From contig CAJYHD010000739.1 of NCBI GenBank assembly GCA_913773715.1, positions 1 through 5,019 on the forward strand: a stretch of 5,019 bases of DNA, written 5' to 3'. The position numbers and the translations under genes were made by a program. How positions within the stretch are numbered: position 1 is the stretch's first letter; the number at the start of each line of letters is the position of its first letter. Origin of the DNA: an uncultured Sphingobium sp. (GTDB taxonomy: Bacteria > Pseudomonadota > Alphaproteobacteria > Sphingomonadales > Sphingomonadaceae). Under the pieces are notes generated by a model. That model saw only the letters and a program-made list of their open reading frames with translations. It had not been told where the DNA came from and did not search any database. Positions 1-5,019 of the stretch are shown here, one piece after another.

Positions 1-255
1 GGCACCGTCGACAATTTCCAGGGCCAGGAGGCCGAAGTGGTGATCGTCAGCCTGGCTACCTCCAGTCCCGACGATCTGCCACGCCATGTCGACTTCTTCT
101 ACTCGAAGAACCGCCTCAACGTCGCCATCAGCCGCGCGCGCACCCTGGCGCTGGTGCTGGCGAGCCCGAAGCTGCTGGAACTCGACGCGAAATCAGTTGA
201 ACACCTGCGGCTCGTCAATACGCTGGCCTGGGTGGCGGGAGAGGGAAGCCGATGA
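1..255 (+). CDS. Superfamily 1 (Dna2/UPF1-like) helicase, C-terminal fragment
   Basis: This is the last 84 residues of a helicase whose start lies left of the window; the frame is open from base 1 to the TGA at 253-255. Two superfamily 1 signatures are visible. TVDNFQGQEAEVVIVS (visible residues 2-17) is the VDxxQGxE type of motif V region. NRLNVAISRAR (residues 37-47) is motif VI with its arginine finger. Between them, ATSSPDD and FFYSKNRLNVA resemble the AAA_12-type C-terminal lobe of helicases that often carry an N-terminal RecB-like (TM0106-type) nuclease domain; whether this one does cannot be seen. The family unwinds or translocates on nucleic acid using ATP. The stop overlaps the next start as ATGA, so it is coupled to the McrBC genes and may act with them, for example on restriction products; that role is inferred. 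The helicase call is firm, the subfamily less so. Confidence 0.88.
   Translation, partial: GTVDNFQGQEAEVVIVSLATSSPDDLPRHVDFFYSKNRLNVAISRARTLALVLASPKLLELDAKSVEHLRLVNTLAWVAGEGSR
238..246 (+). promoter_or_regulatory. Ribosome binding site for mcrB
   Basis: The purine run GGAGAGGGA lies inside the last codons of the helicase gene and places GAGG seven bases before the ATG at 252. It supports that ATG as the true start of the McrB-type gene even though it overlaps the helicase stop. Together with the ATGA overlap it indicates reinitiation or coupled translation rather than a separate promoter. Confidence 0.6.
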
Positions 256-545
256 GGGAAGCGGAGTTTCGGGGGTGGCTGAAGGCACAGAACTTCGCTG
301 AAAACACCGTCAGCACCAGGATCTCCGACACGCGACGTGTCGAGCTGCACTATGGCGATCTCGACAGAGCCTATGAACACGATCGTTTCGCGGCAATCCT
401 TTCCGCCCTCACCTACAGCAAGGAAGACGAGAAGGCGGCTTTGCCCAATCCGTCTTCCATCCCGGTAACCGGCAGCGTCTACAACTCGCTCGCCAGCTAT
501 CGGTCGGCCATCGTCACCTACCGCCGCTTCCTGGCCGAGGATGAG
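252..545 (+). other. N-terminal helical region of McrB, possibly SAM-like DNA binding
   Basis: The first roughly 98 residues form a compact unit. EFRGWLKAQNFAENTVSTR is followed by YGDLDRAYE, then a loop with NPSSIPVTGSVYNSLASYRSA, and it ends in YRRFL. The spacing of a short helix, a TV.TR turn and a later Y-S-A-x-x-x-Y-R-R-F helix recalls the core-binding region of tyrosine recombinases. I have seen similar segments at the front of other large McrB-type and HNH proteins, but no catalytic residues are present. It is probably a DNA-contacting or assembly module; the assignment is by resemblance only. Confidence 0.4.
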
Positions 546-3104
546 CCTGTAGCCTCTACAACCAATCTGACGCGTGAGGACATCCTTGCCGCTGTAGCGC
601 GCTGCACGGCCGCAGGCGGTCCAGAAGCCTTCATCGCCTCTCTTCCCGGCCTAGGGCAGCCCCGCGGCTACTGGTTGCTGCTGGAGGGACAGCGCTATCC
701 GAGCAAGGCCATCGTTCGTGATGCCCTTCGTGCCACCAACAACGACGCCAAACCAGGCGGTGGCCTGTGCAAAGAACTGCTCGAAAGGCTCGGCTTCGTG
801 GTCATCCACTGGCCGAACATGCGCGAAGCCTGCGCGACATTCCTCCGGCGCATGCCTGGCTTTACGACATTCGACGACCGGTCCGGTCATTACTGGAAAA
901 CGGAGCGTGAGTACAAGGAACGAAGTACGGAAGCTGTAAGCGAGATTGCAAACAGCGAAGTCTCGGACGGCGAAGCGGGTCTGGCGATCGTACGCCGCCT
1001 GACGCTGGGTGAACGAGGATTGCCATTGAACTGGCAGATGCTTGATTCGCTTTCCAAGGCCGCGCCGCAATTGCGCGAGAGTGTGTTCACCGCGCTTGGC
1101 GCACTCGCTCGCGCCGATGGGGACGCTGCCGCTGCGCTGGAGCGGGCTGCCCGCGTTCTTGAGGAAGCCCGAGCCCAGGGCGTGCCCAACCTTCAAGCCG
1201 GCGCGGTGCTAAATAACGTGATCAGCATCCTGGGGACAGTCCAGCCACTCGCCGCCGCATGGTTCAAGGTGACCCGCATGAAGGAAGCGGGTACACGGCT
1301 GTTCGGCCGAAAACTGTTTCCCTCGCCCACATTCGAGCGCGCCGAATTCGCGGAGTTCGACCAGTTGCTCTTCGCGCTGTTCGAATCCCTCAAGCGAGAG
1401 CAAGGCTGGGAGCCGAGCGATTTGATGGACGTGCAAAGCTTCCTGTGGGTGGCGCTCGCATCGGACGCGGAATGGAGCGATGACGATCCGATCGCATCGC
1501 CCGCCGCACCCATTCCATCTGCTGCCAGTAGCGAGCGTGAGATCATGATGCCCTCTCCCACCAACCTCATCCTCTACGGCCCGCCCGGCACCGGCAAGAC
1601 CTACACCACCGCCTCGGAGGCCGTGCGCCTGTGTGGCGAGACCGTACCAGTCGATCGCGACGCGCTGATGGCGCTCTATGCCTCGCTCCAGCACAAAGGC
1701 CGGATCGGCTTCGTCACCTTTCATCAGAACTTCGCCTACGAAGACTTCATCGAGGGCCTGCGCCCTATCACCGGCGCAACGACTGATAGCGGGGCGAACG
1801 CTGGCTTTTCGCTCGAACCGCAAGACGGCATCTTCAAGCAGATTGCCGAAGTCGCCGCCAGCAATCGCGGCAAGGCCGTGGCGCAAGCGCCGGTAATCGA
1901 GCGCAGCCGCAAGGTCTTCAAGATGTCGCTCGGGCGCAGCTGGGCGTCCGAGGACGACGCGATCTACCAGGATGCCATCCGCGACGGATACGTCACCTTG
2001 GGTTGGGGAGGTGAGGTCGACTGGTCCGATCCGCGCTACGACAAGTGGGACGCCATCAAGGAGCGCTGGCGCGAGGATAATCCGCAGGCAAGCGGCAACG
2101 ATCCCAACATGTCGCAGATGTACACGTTCCGCACCGCCATGGAGATCGGCTCGTTGGTCGTGATCTCCGATGGCAACCGCAAGTTTCGGGCAATCGGCGA
2201 GATCACCGGTCCTTATCAGTTCCGCCCCGGCAGGAACGGCGAATACAATCATTTCCGCTCGGTCCGATGGCTCTGGCATGGCGAGAGCCTCCCGCGCGAA
2301 AGGATTTACGGCAAGGAATTGAGCCAGGTCTCCGCCTATCAGATGGGCGCCGGGCACGTGAACTGGGACGGGCTCGAGCAAATCGTCGCCAGCGGGGGTG
2401 AAGTGGGCGCCGTGACCGGTGCCCCCGAGCCCCACGTCCTCATCATCGACGAGATCAACCGCGCCAACATCTCCAAGGTTTTTGGCGAACTCATTACCCT
2501 GCTGGAGCCCGACAAGCGCCTCGGCATGCCCAATGCGCTGACGGTGCGCCTGCCCTACTCCAAGACCGAGTTCGGCGTGCCCGCCAACCTCCACGTGATC
2601 GGCACCATGAACACCGCCGACCGCTCGATCGCGCTGCTCGACACCGCGCTGCGGCGCCGCTTCGCCTTTCGCGAGATGGCGCCCCGGCCGGACCTGCTGC
2701 CCTCGCCCGACGGCATCCCCCTACCCACTGTGCTCACCGCCATCAACGAGCGGATCGAGTATCTTGTCGACCGCGAGCATCGCATAGGCCACGCCTTCTT
2801 CATCGGCTGCCGCAGCCGCGCCGATGTCGATGCGGTGATGCGCGACAAGGTGATCCCGCTGCTGCAGGAATACTTCTTCGAGGACTGGAGCCGCATCGCT
2901 TCGGTGCTCGGGCCCGGCTTCATCGCGAGCCGCAAGCTCAAGGCTCCGCCGGGCCTCGGCGACCTGGGCGAGCGTGAGACCTGGTCGGTGCGGCCCAGCT
3001 TTGCACTCGATGCTTACGCCCGGCTCATTGGTGGCGAGGTTGCAGGCGAAGGCCAGGCCGAAGATAGCGATGGCGAGGACGAGGCGCTGGACGCCGCGGC
3101 GTGA
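252..3104 (+). CDS. mcrB: McrB-type GTP-dependent restriction motor subunit with ScoMcrA-like head and inserted EVE-like domain
   Basis: This is the AAA+ motor and DNA-recognition subunit of an McrBC restriction system, 950 residues against 459 in E. coli McrB. Residues 1-98 are helical and resemble a SAM-like DNA-binding region. Residues 106-189 resemble the ScoMcrA N-terminal head (LTREDIL, RYPSKAIV at 148-155). Residues 190-410 are a helical region I cannot assign, ending in DVQSFLWVA, followed by a flexible Ala/Pro/Ser linker. The AAA+ core has Walker A GPPGTGKT (443-450), the family motif FVTFHQNFAYEDFIEGLRP (487-505), Walker B LIIDEINR (730-737), the signature MNTADRS (786-792) and the arginine-rich LRRRF (800-804). 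IGHAFF and PLLQEYFFEDW (869-879) match the usual McrB C-terminus; the tail is acidic. An EVE/PUA-like domain (about 554-698) sits inside the core. The start at 252 has a good ribosome binding site and overlaps the helicase stop; the stop overlaps mcrC. The family is known to hydrolyse GTP; the target modification here is unknown. Confidence 0.93.
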   Translation: MREAEFRGWLKAQNFAENTVSTRISDTRRVELHYGDLDRAYEHDRFAAILSALTYSKEDEKAALPNPSSIPVTGSVYNSLASYRSAIVTYRRFLAEDEPVASTTNLTREDILAAVARCTAAGGPEAFIASLPGLGQPRGYWLLLEGQRYPSKAIVRDALRATNNDAKPGGGLCKELLERLGFVVIHWPNMREACATFLRRMPGFTTFDDRSGHYWKTEREYKERSTEAVSEIANSEVSDGEAGLAIVRRLTLGERGLPLNWQMLDSLSKAAPQLRESVFTALGALARADGDAAAALERAARVLEEARAQGVPNLQAGAVLNNVISILGTVQPLAAAWFKVTRMKEAGTRLFGRKLFPSPTFERAEFAEFDQLLFALFESLKREQGWEPSDLMDVQSFLWVALASDAEWSDDDPIASPAAPIPSAASSEREIMMPSPTNLILYGPPGTGKTYTTASEAVRLCGETVPVDRDALMALYASLQHKGRIGFVTFHQNFAYEDFIEGLRPITGATTDSGANAGFSLEPQDGIFKQIAEVAASNRGKAVAQAPVIERSRKVFKMSLGRSWASEDDAIYQDAIRDGYVTLGWGGEVDWSDPRYDKWDAIKERWREDNPQASGNDPNMSQMYTFRTAMEIGSLVVISDGNRKFRAIGEITGPYQFRPGRNGEYNHFRSVRWLWHGESLPRERIYGKELSQVSAYQMGAGHVNWDGLEQIVASGGEVGAVTGAPEPHVLIIDEINRANISKVFGELITLLEPDKRLGMPNALTVRLPYSKTEFGVPANLHVIGTMNTADRSIALLDTALRRRFAFREMAPRPDLLPSPDGIPLPTVLTAINERIEYLVDREHRIGHAFFIGCRSRADVDAVMRDKVIPLLQEYFFEDWSRIASVLGPGFIASRKLKAPPGLGDLGERETWSVRPSFALDAYARLIGGEVAGEGQAEDSDGEDEALDAAA
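567..818 (+). other. ScoMcrA-like N-terminal head domain within McrB
   Basis: Residues 106-189 match the pattern of the head domain first described in the Streptomyces coelicolor Type IV enzyme ScoMcrA. They run from LTREDILAAVARC, through a glycine-rich turn and GYWLLLEGQRYPSKAIV, to a GGG loop and LLERLGFVV. The 'x-L-x-x-x-G-x-R-Y-P-S-K-A-I' strand-turn-helix is the most recognisable part. In ScoMcrA this domain precedes the sulfur-binding, SRA and HNH domains; here it is attached to an AAA+ motor instead. Its presence suggests involvement in sensing or contacting modified DNA, which is inference. Confidence 0.6.
1911..2345 (+). other. EVE/PUA-like domain inserted in the McrB AAA+ core
   Basis: Residues about 554-698 interrupt the motor fold between the DGIFK segment (525-529) with its following helix and the Walker B strand (730-734). 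The insert begins KVFKMSLGRSWASEDD, has GYVTLGWGGEVDWSD, then FRTAMEIGSLVVISDGNRKF, AIGEITGPYQF and VRWLWH. It finishes with ERIYGKELSQVSAYQM. The pattern of a strand, a 'GWG..D' turn, a GD-like 'GSLVVISDG' strand, a 'IGEITGPY' strand and a final 'V.W' strand is that of EVE and related PUA-like folds. EVE domains are known to read modified cytosines in DNA or modified bases in RNA, so this is a plausible recognition module. Approximate edges only. Confidence 0.65.
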
Positions 3105-4414
3105 CCCACCTGTGCGTCCGCGAATGGGGCAAGGTGCCGGTGGGCACGGCAGGCGGGTTCACCGTCCGTGAGGCCGAGGCGCTGACTGCCGCTGCCCGCT
3201 CGCATCCCCTCGGCGGCGAGGACGGATCGCGCATCCTCGCCGATCACCGCCACCATCTGCGCGCGCGCCAGATGGTCGGCGTGCTCGCCGCCCCCGGTTG
3301 CAGCCTGGAGATCCTGCCCAAGATCGACCCTGACATGCCTGACGAGGACACACCGACAGTGCGCGCCCGGCTCGTCAACCTGATCGATCTCGCGCTCGGT
3401 CTGGAGATCGGCGACGGCGGCGCGGCGGCGATGGCTCACGGCGCGGATACCCTGCTCGGAGTGCTGATCCGCCTGTTCGCCGAGCGCCTGCTTGCCGAGA
3501 CCCGCCGCGGCCTGCCCCGCCAATACGGGGCTTGCGAGGACGACCTCCCCGCCTTGCGTGGTCGCCTCGACGTAACCCGCCAGTTCACGCATCTCGCGGT
3601 GCGGTCCGATCGGCTTGCCTGCCGCTACGACGTGCTCAGCCACGACATCGCACTGATGCAGGTCATGGCAGCAACCGTCGTTTCCCTGGGGAAACGCACG
3701 CGCCTGCCGGCCACGCGCCGGCTGCTCGACGAGTTGCGCTTCGTGCTGGCGGACGTGACGCTGCGGCCGTCTTCCGCGCTGCCTTGGGACAAAGTGCGCA
3801 TTGACCGCACCAGTCGGCGGTGGGAACGCCTGCTGCGCCTTGCCCGCCTGCTCATGGGGCGCGACTGGCAAGCAACCGGGTACCGCGCCGGCGCGCAGGA
3901 GGGCACCGCCCTGCTCTTCCCGATGGAGCGCCTGTTCGAGGACGCGGTGGCAGCCCTGCTGCGCCGTGCGCTCGCTGCCAGCGATCTCGAGGTCGTCGCT
4001 CAAGGCGGCCTGCGCCACTGCCTAGGCGCATGGTCGCAAGACGAACCCTGCCGCGGCGAGGTCTTCCAGACCCGCCCCGACATCCTGCTCAAGCGTGCGG
4101 GCAAGATCGTTGCGGTGATCGATACCAAGTGGAAGCGCCTCAGTGCCGACCCGCTCGACCGCAAGCACGGCGTGAGCCAGGCCGACATCTACCAGATGAT
4201 GGCCTATGCCCGCCTGTACGAGTGCGATCGGCTGATGCTGCTCTACCCCGCCATGCCCGGCACCGGTTCGAGAGAAGTGCGGCGGTTCGGCGTGCATGGT
4301 GGTACCGAGGCGCTGCTGATCGGGCGGATCGATATGGCGGCAAGATATCCGCTTGAGGCAAGTCTACGGGCCTTGTCGGAAGCACTATCGAACCGCTTAC
4401 CATCTATAGCGTAA
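3101..4414 (+). CDS. mcrC: McrC-type nuclease subunit of the McrBC system
   Basis: This is the nuclease partner of the McrB motor, 437 residues, longer than the 348 of E. coli McrC but usual for the wider McrC family. The N-terminal half (VREWGKVPVG, then GCSLEILPKID near residue 70) is the typical beta-rich start that contacts the McrB ring and stimulates GTP hydrolysis in the studied family members. The middle is helical. The C-terminal PD-(D/E)xK nuclease is intact. FPMERLFEDAV (273-283) offers the early glutamate (probably E280), TRPDILL carries D327, VIDTKWK carries D341 and K343, and QADIYQMMAYA (360-370) is the QxxxY-type motif. The GTG start overlaps the mcrB stop as GTGA; there is no strong ribosome binding site close by (GAGG is 16 bases away), so translation is probably coupled to mcrB. 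No later methionine occurs before residue 58, which supports this start. The 3' end overlaps the convergent gene by 11 bp. Confidence 0.93.
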   Translation: MTHLCVREWGKVPVGTAGGFTVREAEALTAAARSHPLGGEDGSRILADHRHHLRARQMVGVLAAPGCSLEILPKIDPDMPDEDTPTVRARLVNLIDLALGLEIGDGGAAAMAHGADTLLGVLIRLFAERLLAETRRGLPRQYGACEDDLPALRGRLDVTRQFTHLAVRSDRLACRYDVLSHDIALMQVMAATVVSLGKRTRLPATRRLLDELRFVLADVTLRPSSALPWDKVRIDRTSRRWERLLRLARLLMGRDWQATGYRAGAQEGTALLFPMERLFEDAVAALLRRALAASDLEVVAQGGLRHCLGAWSQDEPCRGEVFQTRPDILLKRAGKIVAVIDTKWKRLSADPLDRKHGVSQADIYQMMAYARLYECDRLMLLYPAMPGTGSREVRRFGVHGGTEALLIGRIDMAARYPLEASLRALSEALSNRLPSIA

Positions 4415-5019
4415 CTTCTTGAACCGCTTGGTAAATGCGGTCGGCGATGGCCTTCATCTCGGAAAGCTCCACTGTTTGCTCGACTGGTATCCTGCATGGA
4501 TCGATCTGGTACATCCACGAACTCCATGAATGGTCCTCATCGGTCAGCTCGAAGCCGGCAAGCTTTCCTTCCAGCAGTTCGGTCTCTTCCTCGTCACTCG
4601 TAAGCAGCAATGAGCAATACAGCCGAATGCAGGGCATCTGATCGTCAGAGGGCCTTTGTAATTCTATGCCGGTCCAGAACGCATATCCTGAGCGCAGGTG
4701 TCTGTGCCAGAACGCCTGTTCGTCCCACAAGTGGTCCGGGTTACGATCTTCCTTCCACTCAGCGTCGCACAACCAACCGCCAAGGAGGCGCCCCCAGATC
4801 GCTCGCCAAAGCTCTTCCAGTGCAATGACGGTGTCATATTTGACGGCGAGAGCCGCTGCCCTCGCGCGCAAGTAGCTGGCGAGTTCCGTACTATCCAATG
4901 TCGACGGAAGAGTGCTGCTGTCTTCGTCCAGCAGACTATCTACTGCCTTGAGCACAAGCGGATCGGTCAGGTACCCGGCGGTGCTCTCGGGAAGGCGAAA
5001 CTCAGGTACCGGTTCGTAC
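4404..5019 (-). CDS. Unrecognised tryptophan-rich acidic protein, C-terminal part (partial at right edge)
   Basis: I do not recognise this gene. The first in-frame start candidate inside the window is a GTG at 4953-4955, giving 183 residues. However, the frame stays open without a stop to the window edge, and the extra 21 residues (YEPVPEFRLPESTAGYLTDP then L) read as ordinary protein. I therefore take it as the last 204 residues of a longer protein. It is soluble-looking, with no signal peptide or membrane segment visible. It is acidic, and has nine tryptophans, many in the central block from LWRAIWGRLLGGW to FWTGIEL. A strand-like IRLYCSLLL and a DEDHSWSSWMYQIDP segment follow. The end is a helix finishing QAVQEVTL before TAG. 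It runs against mcrC and overlaps its last 11 bp. GC is lower (about 55% in two sampled lines) than in mcrC. It may be another island gene, but no function can be stated. Confidence 0.72.
   Translation of the reverse strand, partial: YEPVPEFRLPESTAGYLTDPLVLKAVDSLLDEDSSTLPSTLDSTELASYLRARAAALAVKYDTVIALEELWRAIWGRLLGGWLCDAEWKEDRNPDHLWDEQAFWHRHLRSGYAFWTGIELQRPSDDQMPCIRLYCSLLLTSDEEETELLEGKLAGFELTDEDHSWSSWMYQIDPCRIPVEQTVELSEMKAIADRIYQAVQEVTL

Noticed and set aside
1209..2594. A 461-codon open frame on the - strand opposite mcrB
   Set aside because: It is antisense to the McrB core, where the + strand frame carries all the conserved motor motifs. Its translation has no recognisable domain and is explained by high GC and few stop codons.
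3014..4018. A 334-codon open frame on the - strand opposite the mcrB end and mcrC
   Set aside because: It lies across two well supported + strand genes, contains no known motif, is biased to Ala, Gln, Gly and Arg, and is a typical high-GC shadow.
3820..4356. A 178-codon open frame on the + strand within mcrC in another frame
   Set aside because: It is very rich in Arg, Pro and Ala, has no motif, and overlaps the nuclease core of mcrC, which is clearly coding in its own frame.
4390..4429. GAACCGCTT repeated at 4390-4398 and 4421-4429, flanking the mcrC stop
   Set aside because: Two short nine-base copies without further extension or inverted ends are consistent with chance; no sign of a target-site duplication or attachment site.
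4423..4441. ACCGC...GCGGT inverted repeat just past the mcrC stop, a possible terminator
   Set aside because: The stem is only five base pairs with a nine-base loop and no following T-run, and it lies within the convergent coding sequence.
4967..5010. TCAGGTACC repeated at 4967-4975 and 5002-5010
   Set aside because: Only two nine-base copies inside an open coding frame, with no third copy visible, so not a CRISPR or other repeat array.
1..5019. CRISPR array, tRNA or rRNA genes, insertion sequences
   Set aside because: No regular repeat-spacer pattern, cloverleaf-like sequence, rRNA signature or transposase motif was seen; almost every base is accounted for by four coding regions.

Overview
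The window is about 5 kb of GC-rich bacterial DNA with no intergenic space and no RNA genes. GC content, codon use and the style of the proteins fit an alphaproteobacterium, perhaps a sphingomonad. That is an impression, not a placement. The content is a Type IV (modification-dependent) restriction locus of the McrBC class.

Layout. Bases 1-255 hold the C-terminal end of a superfamily 1 helicase that starts upstream of the window. Its stop overlaps the start of a 950-residue McrB-type motor protein (252-3104) as ATGA. The McrB stop overlaps the start of a 437-residue McrC-type nuclease (3101-4414) as GTGA. These three genes are on the + strand and almost certainly form one translationally coupled operon whose promoter lies to the left. 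On the - strand, from 4404 to the right edge, is the C-terminal part of an unrecognised tryptophan-rich protein. It converges on mcrC and overlaps it tail to tail by 11 bp. Its reading frame stays open to the window edge, so it too is incomplete.

How the genes work together. McrB proteins bind modified DNA, assemble into GTP-driven AAA+ rings, and recruit McrC, which stimulates the motor and carries the PD-(D/E)xK nuclease. Here the McrB has all the core motifs: Walker A, Walker B followed by NR, and the MNTADRS signature. McrC has the D...DxK nuclease motif and a QxxxY motif. The McrB is much larger than the 459-residue E. coli protein because of additional modules: a helical N-terminal region, a ScoMcrA-like head domain, a helical middle region of unknown role, and an EVE/PUA-like domain inserted inside the AAA+ core. 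The upstream helicase resembles the C-terminus of Dna2/UPF1-like enzymes, often fused to RecB-like nuclease domains, and its tight coupling suggests it is part of the defence module.

The least ordinary points are the multi-sensor McrB, the EVE insertion within the GTPase core, the coupled helicase, and base composition that shifts along the operon.
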